From assembly GCA_008692225.1 (NCBI GenBank), contig VICG01000006.1, positions 284,001 to 348,000 on the forward strand: 64,000 bases of DNA, given 5' to 3'. Source of the stretch: Monilinia fructicola (lineage: Eukaryota > Ascomycota > Leotiomycetes > Helotiales > Sclerotiniaceae). Every line of letters begins with the position of its first letter. Position 1 is the stretch's first letter. A program made the translations under genes and the position numbers. The notes beneath the pieces were generated by a model that saw only the letters and a program-made list of their open reading frames with translations, searched no databases and was not told where the DNA came from. Below, in pieces: positions 13,299 to 25,921 of this stretch.

Positions 13299-14866
13299 AT
13301 GGAAGAAGACGATACATCACTTGCAGAGGTTGACCTCAATCTTTATGAGGCAATTCTACACAAGATCCATAATCTTGCAGCCAATACAAAACACTCGATA
13401 ATATGGCTGGACAGAGATATGTACGAGTCGTATGTTTATTTCGAGGCACATTCCAAGTATCAGAAGGAGCCTGAGTGCCATTTGATATGGAAAGTGCTGG
13501 AGGACACTTACAAAGGCCTTCGTACGTATCAGTAGCCTGGTTTTGGTGTTCTCTGAATATGCTAATGACGGCAAAAACAGATGGTAACCTCGAAGACGAA
13601 GAGTTTCGAAGATTCGAGTCATATGAACCGACGCCGGAGGAACATTTGATACCCAAACCGATAAATGGTTTCGGCAAATCTTCCAAGGCTAAAGCACATA
13701 TACCTCGAGGTTATATTTACATATCGGTGATTCTGCAAGCTGCCAAACACTACAAGCTTCGTCGAACATTTTCCAACGATCTCAAGAGACACGAACTGCG
13801 AATTCAAGAAACACATAAGAAGAAAGAGGCTGAGATTAGCCTCGGCTTTGAAAGTGTGATTGATGCATTGAAGCAAACTCATACGGATCAGATTCGAAAA
13901 TTGAAGTTGAGCTATATGCAAGAGATTGGATCGTTGAAGCAAGATCGTTCTCATCGTATTCAAGAACTCCGCATGCAACAGAACCCCCTACCTTCATTAT
14001 CGAAAAGTCCTCCTCTCGGATCTCAAGGTCATTATCATGACCAACCTGTATTTGGATTTTCTGAAGATGGTACCCCTCGATATTCCGTCGAAATAACAGG
14101 ATTGGGTAAGGGAATGCGGTTTAGAGAATTCGGAACAGAGTGGGTGTGTAATTTACTCGATGTGTTTTTGAGAACCTACGATCTGCCTGCGTTGGGAAGA
14201 AAGTTCATTCTTATTGAACCCTTGCACGATCGTAATATTCCAAGTGCAGCTGCGGTGGAAAAATGTCAAGAAGCCCTTAACATAGCCAAGTTATGGCTTG
14301 CGTTTGACAACAGCGACAAACGCAATTCTTCGAAATACCTGATTGGTTTCATCGGTAGGTTTTTGTCTTCGGGTAAGAAGAAGAGAATAACATTTGAGAA
14401 ATTTGCCTCTAAAGGTAATGCGAGTGCGATGCAATCACAGAATAGTACAACTGCCACTCCAACTCTTTTCCCGTTTCTTTCGCCGAAGAAGAGGAAGTTT
14501 GGTGACGATACCACCGCAGATGTGCCCAGGTACAGCCATTCATCCTTGCAAAAGGAGAGAAGGACTGCGACTCCAAAATCTTGGTCATCCCCAATACAAC
14601 AGAAGAAGTTCGATGACTTGCTTCAGTCTAGCCGCATAACCTCAGGACTTAACAACATCGACACGGAAACAAGCGATAACAGGAACGGCACACCACCTCA
14701 TTCACCGGAGAGGGCCAGCTTAGAAGGTGTAACAGAATCTTATCGGCTCAACCCCCGTCACATGATTTCACATGACGGGAATGTTGCAGGAGACGAGGTC
14801 GGTTCCTTCCTGGCCAAAGTTGCAAGCGAGATTGATGAAAAGAGAAAGTGCATCAAGAAAGAATGA
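13299..14866 (+). CDS. Coiled-coil protein with nuclear-type basic motif, hypothetical
   Basis: Exon 1 is 13299-13521 and exon 2 is 13581-14866. The 59-nt intron (13522-13580) has donor GTACGT, branch TGCTAATG and acceptor ACAG. The product is 502 residues. Residues 1 to ~130 are a conserved-looking acidic and aromatic N-terminal region. About residues 140-210 form a charged coiled coil (KRHELRIQETHKKKEAEISL onwards). A compact region follows (RYSVEITGLGKGMRFREFG...), and the C-terminus is low-complexity with a lysine/arginine cluster, SPKKRKFGDD, that resembles a monopartite nuclear localisation signal. I recognise no family; a nuclear protein is inferred only from the basic motif. The start at 13299 (MEEDDTSL) is preferred. 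An in-frame ATG 54 nt upstream (13245) would add 18 residues of less typical composition. The reading frame is clean. Confidence 0.8.
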
Positions 14867-16252
14867 TGTCAGCAGGGAGAGGGGGAAGGTAAAAAGTGCA
14901 GCATTTTCAATGGTCCAGGCTTAATGAGTTTTCTACACAACCAATTCAATTGAGATCGAAGCATGTCATGTGATGTGACTATGTCCTCCCAGCTCCATGG
15001 TTCGAATGCTAGAAGACTATTTACCTACTAATTATCACCTTTAATGAAGCCTCCCGGTGTTATCATACGGTTTTCACGTACAGTGGTGGACGCAAGACAT
15101 CAAGTGATGTTTGTGTAGTAATCATGTGATCATCGGAGGAATCTCCAGAATTCAATGATGGATTGATTTATTGTCAATGATCAGCTTCTGCAAAGCGCGA
15201 TACTCCCTTTAGACCAAGCCCCGTATACTTCGTTTATTACGAAGGCCCTCGGTTACTCTCTGGTGGCTTATTTATTCTATTAGGGGACAGAGCATGCCGT
15301 GCGAATGCGTATGATGTGACAGACCCTTAATTTCTTGATTCATGATGCCTCGGCATTGAGAATGAAACTCTAGAGCCACGTTAAGTACCTACTTATGCAC
15401 CGGTATACATATGCTGACTAGGTAGGCATTTAACCAAGATGCCGTGGAAGTCGGAGGGTGATACACTGGTGGTCGAGTTTGTTTGTTCGTTTGTTTGTTT
15501 TGCTTACCTAAGGTTAAGGGTTCACAGACAGCTTGGAGACAAGACAATCTCCCAATAGACTAGAACTATTGTTCTTTGGTTCTTTGCTCCCTTCCCTCAC
15601 GTTTGTATTTCAGATGTGATTTTGGTTCCCCCAAAGTCATCATGTACGGCTTGCTTATGATGACTGTGGAAATGATCCGTTTCGAGACGCTTTTCTGGAA
15701 TTCATTAGAAAGTGTCAATCTGCAGTCCATTGATTCTTTTATCAATCCACACTTCTCCTCGGGGAAAAGTTCAAATACTTTCTGACGAAATGAGCTCTGA
15801 TCAAATTCTATATCCAGCCATATCTAGTTTCTATGGTTCAAGATAGTCTTCCCCTCGATGAAACTTCCTATTTTACTATCCGAGCACCTACACTTGCAAG
15901 CAATCTACTTCCCGAAGAGTGTTAGTATATGGAATAATACCTGAGCGTTCGTACCACTCGTACCAGTAGATGAACAGTTTTCATGCCGCCATCGATAGTT
16001 ACGTTCATGTGCAATTTTATCGTGAACATTTCCATCTTATCAAGCAAATAATCCGATAAAACATGGCTCTCGACCTTTCAACGCAAAGCCATAGATCAGT
16101 AAACAGAAAGATAATTTCACACATGGGGACTAGGTCCAAGCATGATGTGAACCTGCACTGATATTAAGGTAATGTCGTTTCTCTTTCTTCTCGCCGATTA
16201 GGCGGGATCAGAATCATTTCATTGCTGGCTCAATAATCAACGATTCGTCAAT
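14867..16252. other. Intergenic region, no supported gene
   Basis: About 1.4 kb between two plus-strand genes. It holds the 3' region of the coiled-coil gene and the promoter of the PTH11-like gene. A short (GTTT)n run sits near 15478-15500. No convincing open frame or RNA gene was seen. Confidence 0.5.
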
Positions 16253-17725
16253 ATGCAAATTCCTTCACCTCAAGTGTTATCAACCTTCCCGCAGCCCAAT
16301 TATATCGACCCAGAAACTAGAGGACCTGCACTTCTCATAATCACCGTTGTTTTCCTTCCGATTGTATACATTGTGGTTGGTCTACGGACCTTTACTCGAA
16401 TTCATCTATCTAAACATTTTGGCGTTGATGATATATTTCTTCTAATTGCCCTCATCCCGACCACTATCTGCGCTGTTCTTGCACTTCTGGCCCAAGAACG
16501 TTGGAAATGGAACCGTCACATCTGGGATGTTACACCGGAATATGCGGAGTTTGGGCTTAAGATGTCTTTATTGTTAGAATGTTTATTCGGGCTTGCTGTT
16601 GCATTCACAAAAATTTCTTTACTCATCTTGGTGATGCGAGTTATGTCCAGAGGAACAGGTATTCTCAAACATGTAGCCATTGCTATGATTGTAATAGTGG
16701 CATGTGAAGCAATCTCATTTGAGGTGGTTATTATCAACAACTGCAGGTATGGTTAAGATAGTTTGAGGGGGTGAACATGTACTAATACTATACAATAGTC
16801 CTATTTCAGACTACTGGAAGTTGTCCTACTCACCTCAAAATTGCATAGATGAACGAACTCATTTATTCTCGAGCGCAATTATTAATACCTGTACGGATTT
16901 CTTTGTTTTCTTTCTACCGATACCTACTGTGTTCAGTCTTCCAATACCCATTCGTCAACAATTCATGCTGTGTCTTCTCTTCGCTGCTGGTTTAGTTGTT
17001 TGTGGTGCGGGTGTTGTCAGAATATATTATATACATACGACATATTCATCCTATGATAGGACTTGGTTCTCGTATCCATTATGGATATCTAGTGTGTTGA
17101 ATCTGTATATAGGGATGGTAAGAAAACCTTCCAACTATATCATGGTCCACACTCCAGAAACTGTTATTAACCTAAGTAACCTTAGATATGCACCGCGCTA
17201 CCGGCGACGAAGCCATTCTTCTCTACATTTCTTCCATCTTTGTTCGGGCATGGCAGTGATGTGGATGGAAGTCTATACAGACTTTCGACACACCAAGCTA
17301 CCTCATTCCAAGCGCATCCATCTCAGTTAGATCTCAAGGAAACCGAGCAACATTTTAGCATCAGCGACATACCCGATCCAATGGCAGAGACTATAGAAAT
17401 TCCCAAGGAAATGAGAGCGTCTAGACAAATGCTACCATTATCATATCTCAGTTTCCAATCATCGAATCGTTTATCGACACAACGACTATCATCTTATCAT
17501 CAGTCCTATCAGACTTACGATACTCGCGATCTGGAATTTGATGAAGCAAGCTTGAGCATTGGATCATACTTGGGACGAGGTTCAGCTCATCTAACCTATC
17601 AGTCGGACAGAACATATCGAACAGATCGAGCAAGTTCAACTATCATCATGACCGAAGATTTTGGATCGCGACGCTCATCACGATTCGCTAGCAGTTTAAT
17701 GGAGGTGCCATATAGCTTTGATTAA
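16253..17725 (+). CDS. PTH11-like integral membrane protein (fungal rhodopsin-type domain)
   Basis: Three exons, 16253-16746, 16799-17117 and 17186-17725, join in phase to give 450 residues. Intron 1 is 52 nt (GTATGG...TACTAAT...TAG) and intron 2 is 68 nt (GTAAGA...TTAG). The protein has seven predicted membrane helices. The first is PALLIITVVFLPIVYIVVGL followed by RTFTRIHLSKHFGVDD, a typical first loop of this family. Later segments show the family pattern NNCSPISDYW...NCIDE, then INTCTDFFVFFLPIPTVFSL, and the last helix reads LNLYIGMICTALPATKPFF. The ~160-residue C-terminal tail is hydrophilic, serine-rich and cytosolic. There is no cysteine-rich CFEM domain before helix 1. Proteins of this family are surface sensors in filamentous ascomycetes; the ligand here is unknown. 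The frame is intact. Confidence 0.9.
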
Positions 17726-20007
17726 TATGGAAGGGCATCCGAAGGACGGCGATTTCGAAATCAAGACGTTCTGATACATGCAACATGATGAGTTTTAACG
17801 AATTTTACCATTTTTTTTTTAATGAGATAAGGAACATCCCAATACCCAATCGGATACAACCACTCGTCGGAAAGATTTCTCTCACGTGATTATCACACAT
17901 AATATTAATCCCCTCTTCGATCCGGCGTTCAAGGGTATGAAAATCGATGCGGGGTCACAATGCATTAGGAGCATTCGAACCGCATAAAATCGGTCAAGAG
18001 TCAAGAGTCAAGACTCAAGATCAGATGTTGCGTTGTTTTTGACGACAAACTCTTTTCCTTTTCCTTTTCCTGTCCACTTTAGGGTGGCGGGGGAAAACAG
18101 TTGAGAATCTTGTCGGTGAACGGAAGTTGCGGTTGCAGGTCAAAATTAGGAAAGAGGTTTGCAGGATTTTCTCATAAAGTGTCATGACCACATGAGCAGA
18201 GCAGCACGAAAGAATCCACCTGGTACCTACCGGCTGATGAGCCGTTGGTTGGAGTTGGCGAATGATGCAGACTATGGGAAACATCTCTACAGTATGTTGT
18301 ATCCTCAACTCGTGATATGAGATTAGGTGGTGTTGGTGTAATATTATGTATGAATATCAGATGATGATCTGGATCAATCTATCCGGCTACCTTTTTCAAG
18401 TTTCGCCGATAAGATCCCTACTCTGTCGCAGTGTCGATGTTCGACTATTGAAGCTTGTTTTGGTGAATTCGTTAATTCATGTGCGTTCGTGTGTGTTTGT
18501 GACATCTTGTACCTTTGTCATACCCCAAAGCCATTCTTTTTCCCTCTTGTGCGCCAATCGAATCCATTCCCCCTGGCAGTCGGAGATAAAAGAAGAAAAA
18601 AAAACCACTTCAGCCCCTTCATGAACCGTGCTGCCCCAGGGAGAAAGCTCGGTAATATTTGGTGGCTGTAAACTGCTTTGTAACGGAACCATACAACCCT
18701 TACAAATGGCCTGGAGATGAGGTCGTTTTTTATGGATTTCGTGATAATAATACCAAGAACAGTACTCGGTGATTAGTCAAGTCGTCATCGTGAATGCTTT
18801 ATGCATGTTGCAAAGCAAGGCTTAGGGACAGTGGTTCGAGTGGAAAATAGATCCGTCGATAACCTTAGTGATATGTACCGGTCTATCGATAGTTTAGAAT
18901 GAAAATGGACCAACGAGATTATTGAGGATTTATAGTTCACAAGGACGCAAAGGAAAAGGACCTGAAGTCTGAATTCTGAATCATATAAGATACATTTCGC
19001 ATACTTTTTCCTCCTTTCCTTGGCTTTCTCAACCAAGATCCGATTGACATACAGAGAACAAGCACTTGGGTATAAACTACCGATATTACCGATCTACATC
19101 GCTTCAAATTTTGCAAATGAATGGCTCCGAATTTTCCAATACCCGCTTCATATTAATAGCTCTTTATGGTATGTATGTATTGAGAAAGTTCAAGGTTCAA
19201 ATAGTTTGTACAGTAGGTCCTAGGTAGTCAGGTGCTCCATGGACCATGACCCGGTAGGTTGGCATCAATCACACTCTCGTGTTGGATGCAAATGATCGAC
19301 AGCGTCTACTAAATGAGAATGAGGAAAAAAATCCAACATTTCCAGATGCCAGATGGAACAAGGTCTCATTGAGATATCTATCTCCCTGCAGGTGGTCAAA
19401 GTACATGCAATCAATCAATCATTATAATACATACATACTTGACAATTTGACCTATCTGATCTTCTTCCTTTCTTTTACTCTCTTCCCCTTCCAAGAGATA
19501 CGAGATACTTTCTCATAATAGGGGAATCTTCGCACAATTCCAACTTTGAAAGACCCTTTTACCGCTTCTTTCGCCCACCTTTTTGACCAGCCATTTACGA
19601 AGGAATTCAGATACCCACTACGCGTACCGCCATATAAAGTTTCACGAACCAAACATATAACATCTGGAGAAAGTACTCCGATAATACATTCATTCACGTA
19701 TATCGAAATTTGAATCTCGGATCTTTCGTTATCGGCACATTTCTCTTTCTTCCAAAATACCCTACGAAGAAACCACCCTTAGTTTTGACATCGACGTTCC
19801 GGTGCGACAAACCTCTGTACGATATATACATACGATTTAGCACCCATTCGAAAGCATCCAGGTTATCACGAGAATGGTGTAAAGCAAAGTTGGTGATCAT
19901 GTTGGAGGAATATAGAAGTTGGAAGGAAAAGCCCGATCCATAAAATATACGAGAATATCTCCATCCCCCTTCATCCGAGACGAAAACCCCCCGATGCCAT
20001 ATTCTCA
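17726..20007. other. Intergenic region, 2.3 kb, short tandem repeats only
   Basis: No supported gene. It contains a T9 run (17811-17820), a three-copy TCAAGAG tandem near 17996-18015, a TTTTCC tandem near 18052-18070 and pyrimidine-rich stretches upstream of the GPCR gene. Open frames of up to 113 codons on either strand overlap each other and carry no family features. Confidence 0.5.
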
Positions 20008-22216
20008 ATGGCACCCCTTCCAATCCGCATAGCAAGAACTATGCTTCACATTTCGACGAGGGACATTGGAGATAATACAAATGAAGGACAAGATGTATCG
20101 GACTCCGAAGGACTTATTTTACAGACACTTGCATTGACATTTGCATCTGTTAGTGTCGCTTCTTCATTGCTAGCTTTTTATTGGTTTGTTAGAATGAGAC
20201 GTTCCTTCAGACATGAGTGAGTACTCCGTATATTTGTTTATTTGTTTGTTTATTTATTTATTTATTTACTTATTTGCTTATTTGCTTATTTGCTTATTTG
20301 CTTATTTGCTTATTTACTTATTGCCTACCACTTGGACACACCCACCCACTCGTACACCCATATATGTACCCATACACTCGTACATCATACCCCGTTTACC
20401 CCTCCATATAATTTCTATGGTTCATGCACTGATAACTAACTGATAACCGAATAGCCTCATTATGTTATTAATCCAAAGTGACATGTTCAAAGCGTTATGG
20501 TTTATGATTTTTCCCATCGTCATCTTTCTGCATGGTCCTGTATCAGACAATTCAAAATTCTGTCAAATCAGTGGGTTTTTTTTGGCTCTAGGAATTGAAG
20601 CTTCAGGTTTGATCTATACTGTTCTTATATTCACGTAACTATTCGTTAACTTGTGCATTAGACATTTCGGTTCTTATGGTTGCTGTACATAGTGCATTGT
20701 ATATTTTTAGACCTAAATCCTCGGCTGGTGAAGGGGGTCTTTATCCATATCGTAGGATAGCATACACCATTTGGATAGTCTATCCAATATTAACAGCATC
20801 TCTGGCTTTTATCAACAGTAATGAAGCTTATGTTGCTCAAGGAACCTACTGTTATTTACCAGTACGACCATTTTGGTATCGATTAGCTCTAAGTTGGATA
20901 CCTCGATATATTATTTTCGTCACGATTCTCACAGTTTATGTCTCGATCTATTTTTATGTTCGGTTTAGATTTCGTGGATTTGAGAATAGTCATTCTCAAG
21001 ATAGTTTTGATTCAACTGAAAGGGCGCGGCGAAGCCATTTACGAAGAAGTGTCCCTCCACCTCTTACTCTCAATGGGCTGGTGACTGAACCACGACGCCC
21101 TTCGGCTGCATATGTTGCAGAAGGAAGGAAGCAATCGGCTACGACTTTAAACTCCCTCGCAAATATGAGGAACCACGCTCATCAGTTTATGTGGACTGCA
21201 GTATTCCACTCTCGTAATCGAACTAGCTCAACGTCCCCTCCATCAGAAGTCTCTACTGATTCATTCGCTGGAGCTTCAACACCACAACCTGTATCAGAAT
21301 TGACGAATCCATCTCTTTTTATGCCACAACAAATACTCAATCCAATGCCCACTCCTCAATACCGAAATTCGTGGAGAGAAAGTTTCATTCGACGATTATC
21401 CCTCGATTCAAATGGTTCCATTTATGCTTCACAAGTACCTGTCGATATAAACCCCGTTCTTCAAAGACAAGCTGATGCCGAAGGACCCGAGGCTCTTTTC
21501 GATATGCACCTGGTCAATTCCGACGGTCAAAATATGGAGTTGACAGAAATGATACGCACCCGCGAGAAAATCCGTCGCCAGCTTCGCTTTCTATTCATCT
21601 ACCCCTTAGTCTACTTGGGCATGTGGATCATCCCGTTTATTTCCCACATCCTCCAATTCAACGACGATCTAGCCGTCAACCCACCGTTTGCACTCAGTGC
21701 CTTTGACGACGATTTGTGTTTGTGCGCAGGGTGCTGTGGATTGTTGGCTATTCTCTACTCGTGAGAAACCGTGGAAACACATACCCGGGACCGATGGGAC
21801 GTTTTTTGGAAGTTTGAAGTTCTGGGTTATCTTTTGTGGAAAAGGCAAGGAGAGGCAAGGGCATGGCCCGGGCAAAACAAGGAATGAAATGGCTAGGGAG
21901 GCGAGACAAGCCTACAAGAGGCGGGATGAGGAATTGGCTCAGAGGAGATTCGAGGGCGCAGACCGGCAGTGGGATTGTCGGGGAGAGGGGCAGAGGCGAT
22001 AGGAGCTGGTGGGATGTGGCGGGAATCGATGCGTTGGGGCCAGTTAGCGTTGGCGTTGCGCCCGGTGTAACGCCCATGTCGCCTGTTCAGGAGGAATTCT
22101 TCCTTCCTACGGATGATGAGATCGACGCGAGGGGATCCTCGGAAGAGATTCGAGAGCACAGCCCCACGGATACGATCGTTGAGGATTCCGAAAATAATGA
22201 GAAAGGGGGCGCGTGA
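20008..22216 (+). CDS. Git3-family G protein-coupled receptor (two +1 frameshifts)
   Basis: Probable glucose- or nutrient-sensing GPCR acting through a G-alpha/cAMP route, by analogy with Git3/Gpr1. Exons are 20008-20216, 20455-20606 and 20662-22216. Intron 1 is 238 nt with a TTTA/TTTGCTTA repeat; intron 2 is 55 nt. Helix 1 is in exon 1. Exon 2 carries LIMLLIQSDMFKALWFMIFP and GFFLALGIEAS. Exon 3 carries LYIFRP...GGLYPYRRIAY, WYRLALSWIPRYIIFV, a ~200-residue third cytosolic loop, and the Git3_C region (RRQLRFLFIYPLVYLGMWII, then NPPFALSA/TTICVCAQGAVDCWLFSTRE). The frame breaks at 21702-21704 (one T too many) and at about 21941-21950 (one base too many). Removing both gives exactly 638 codons, continuing through RSWWDVAGIDALGP to the stop at 22216. 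Without the corrections the last helix would be lost. Confidence 0.85.
20221..20325. repeat. TTTA/TTTG/TTTGCTTA microsatellite in intron 1 of the GPCR gene
   Basis: A run of TTTGTTTA, TTTA and TTTGCTTA units lies just downstream of the intron donor. It explains why this intron is far longer than the others in the window. Confidence 0.8.
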
Positions 22217-24485
22217 AGCAGTAATGTGTTAATGGGTGGGGAAGAGTTCGGGTATATAATTAATCAATGACGGTGCATACATCGTGCGGTACAGGACGAG
22301 AATCGGGCACAGCATAGCATGGGAGCACGGGACATACAAGCATAGCATCTGGGCATAATACAAGGCTGCATCCCGGCGTCCAATCAGGCATTTATAGGGA
22401 GTTCGGCGGTTGCTTGGGCTTGGGCATTGGGTACGGATACGGATCATCGACCGGTGAGTCTACGGGCCCGGCACTGGGATACGGAAAAGGGCGTTGAGGT
22501 ATTCTGCTTGTATATATGTAAATATTGTGCGAATACAGTTCATTAACCTCTACCGACCGATTATCGGTCGCATTCATCGAGTTAGTTCCCTTTGTGTGAC
22601 GCAGTAGAAACTCTGGTTGCAGCCATCTCAAAGGATCTAGTGATCTCTTGGTCGTGGCTGCAATCGACCATCTGCACGATTTGATATCCGTGCGCATATG
22701 TTTGTTCCCAAAGCTTTGCACATCGGAAAGTCAACACCATTCAATGTTTCGATGGAGATCAGTGTGAGGAAATCACAATATCATTCATGCCACCAATTTT
22801 TCTAAAACCCATGCTCTAGTGTCTCGCTCATGCCGCCAAACCACCATCTAGCTGCCTTGCTTTGGGTGTTCATTGCTCGACATCACATAGCACTCATGCG
22901 TCTCGTGGGATTGAAGATTACGCGTTTTCACAATCCTTCATCTCCTTCCGAGCCGCACCAAAAAGCGCGATTCTCCTTAGCTTTTTCGGAATTGTCGTAC
23001 GGTTTCACATGGTTCATGTACATGTCTGCGGTGCACTTGAACGGTGGTGCATCTCTGGCAGAAACAAATCCCAGTCAATGAATAGCCCAGAGTCCTATAA
23101 TCCACCTGCATTGGCACCACAATACATCATACCCCTGATAAGTTCGGTTATGATACAAAGTTACCGGCTTAGCACATGCAGGTCATCGGCGTGCGCGAGA
23201 TCTTTTCTTCTCGTCTCTTCGTCATGTTGGGGACAAATAGATGGAGGTGTGGGTTGTAGTAGATGATAATGATCAAATATCAAGCCCCGGAATGATCTTC
23301 AAGATTGTGCTCTTTTCAAAAAGAAATCTTTGGTAGGCTGCCCCTCCATTAATTGTCAAGGCCAACTCCAACTTCTGGGATGTCTCCCAAGCAACGAGAG
23401 AAGGTGGCCTGCATCAAGATCTGAGGTTACGTCGGCTCGGAAGAAGAATGTCGGACGTACACATCCGTCTCTACACGGAGCATCGAGGCTGTGTTTTTTC
23501 TGGGGTAGCATTTCTTTCCTTCGGTACTGTTTTGCCTGTCGCTTCCAACAGATGCATGGCCAGCTGTAGTCAGTCAGCAGATAGACTGGTCCCTTTTCAC
23601 TCATGCTACTCGCCGGATACCTTTTCCCGCCCCGGGTTGAAGTTTTCTTCAGCCTGATGTCAAACTTCTTTCTCCCCCACCCCCCAGCCTGGATCTAGCA
23701 CTACAATACAAATAAGCGATAAAAAGAACCACAGCTCCTTTACTGCCCGACCAATTGGTACACTTGGACCATCAGAGATATCTTCCTTCCGACATCCCCT
23801 TCGAAACGTAACCTCGCGGGCTCCCCGGACTATCCCGCGGAAACATCCCATCCCTCTCAAAGTGTCCCCGAAACCAAGATCCACCTCCGGTCTCCAGCCC
23901 GAACATACCCAGCTTGCAAGCATCCCCGCTGACTCCATGCCTCCGCACCGACCAACCCACCCTCGATACCTCCTGGATCCCAAGACTCAGCAGAAAAGAC
24001 AGAAACGTGCGGTGGTCGGCCACACACCGCAGACAACAGTGCGGAATGGTCCTGCGCGTTTCGCGCAAATCTGCGATCCTTCGCATCGCACACCGGGGCC
24101 CCGTCGACGAAACCCGTATCGCTCACGATCCCCGAGCCCATGCATGCATCTTTACGACGCGCACAACCCGGCACGGCCGCCGCGTTTATCTTCGCCCAGC
24201 CGGGCGGCGCCTTTCTTCCTCTGGCGCCGAGCTCCCTCCCTGGGATCTCAAGTGGCGACCCCCGATCTTGTGCGGCTGATTGTCGTCAATGTGGAAGTCG
24301 TCGGCCGCGCGTGTAAAGCCCAGATCGCCCTGTTTTGCCAAGCTCGAGCTTGTTGTATCGGATTGCAGACGAAGGCGTCGTTGCCTGCGCTGCGTTGGCT
24401 GATGCTTTGCTTGATTTTTCAGGTCGTGATCTCGTGGCATTTGCTGCATCGGTTGGAGCTGGGTTTGCTTGCATGCATGAGCAGG
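22217..24485. other. Intergenic region with a GC-rich part, no confident gene
   Basis: About 2.3 kb downstream of the GPCR gene. The part from roughly 23.8 to 24.3 kb is GC-rich and open in several frames on both strands (for example 23862-24491 on the plus strand), as expected from base composition. None shows a known domain or splice support. It may include upstream sequence or an unrecognised gene. Confidence 0.35.
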
Positions 24486-24869
<384 letters not shown>

Positions 24870-25116
24870 CGGCGCGTAGGTCGTGTCGCATCTTTCAGAA
24901 AGGGAATGGTTTTTGGTGAATTAAATCATGGTTTTATACAGGGTGTGCAGGAGGAAAACATGTTTTAACTGGGCACATGTTGTTTATGTTTTCTATTGAA
25001 CATCGACTCAACTTATCTGGGAGTGAAGTCTGAAAGTCAAGTAAAGCTTGATGTCATCACATCATGATCATATTTACTCTTCCCATCCATCCCAATTCTC
25101 CTTGTCTCTCATTCCG

Positions 25117-25921
25117 CTATCTCCAATCCACCCTTCCCCACCATCTACCATCATCCTCATCGATCCCTTTCTCTCTGGCCTCAACCTCCTCTAGTTCCCT
25201 CTTAACAAACTCTTGAATCTCCCCCTCCTCCAATCCAGGGCGAGGGTTGTCCTTGAGTCTGAATGGTATACAACCCAATGAGTTTCCATAACCTCCATCC
25301 ACTGCCGCACCCATTCCTCTCCTAGCTCCCGATTCTCTGGACACCGCCCCTAATGCAGCCAAACGAGATGCTCCTAACGGATGGGACCTCTCCCCACGAT
25401 GATGGTACGAGTACCTACGACCACTTCGATCCGGAGAGCGACTGCGATCTCTCTCCACTCTCTGCAGCCGATTTCTCCCCCTCCTGGAGAGCGCCACAGA
25501 ATGCCGACTCGCGTCCTGCGGTGGCGGTGCCCGATGCTGCAGCATGTCGGGCAGTGGCGGTGGCCCATATGCATGCATTTCAGACCCGCCCGCATGCATG
25601 GCAAACAGCTGTTGAATCCGAAGCTGCTGCGATTGCATGTGCATGGTAAATTGTTGGGCGTGAAGGTCGTGGAGCTGGATCTGTTCATCATGCTCCCGCT
25701 GCAATCGCTGGGTGTTTTGGTTGAGCTGTCGTATTTGCTTGCTTTGTTGCTCCAGCTGCTTTTTTTGCTGCTCCATCTGTCGGTCCTGTCGCCTTAGCTT
25801 TAGGCTCTGCTGCTTCATGTCTTGTTGCAGCTTCTCCAGCGTAGAACTGCATGACTTTATTCGTGGCATCTTCAGAGCCAAAGCCTTGGTTTCCTGGCGC
25901 GTTTCCCTGGTATAGATTCAT
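25117..25921 (-). CDS. Glutamine-rich coiled-coil protein, hypothetical
   Basis: The body (25881-25117) reads as a strong amphipathic coiled coil (KLRRQDRQMEQQKKQLEQQS...), then H/M-rich and proline-rich stretches, an arginine/serine segment (ERDRSRSPDRSGRRYSYHHR) and an acidic C-terminus ending GRWWGRVDWR. The ATG at 25881 lies in this frame. However, a more natural N-terminus, MNLYQGNAPGNQGFGSEDAT, starts at 25921 in another frame and runs to MQFYAGE, right where the coiled coil begins. One base change near 25835 would fuse the two. The RS segment suggests an RNA- or chromatin-linked protein, but this is only a guess. No family recognised. Codon-scale coherence supports a real gene; the exact 5' end is uncertain. 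Confidence 0.6.

Noticed and set aside
14990..15012. Possible tRNA B-box (GGTTCGAATGC)
   Set aside because: No A-box or cloverleaf could be built around it.
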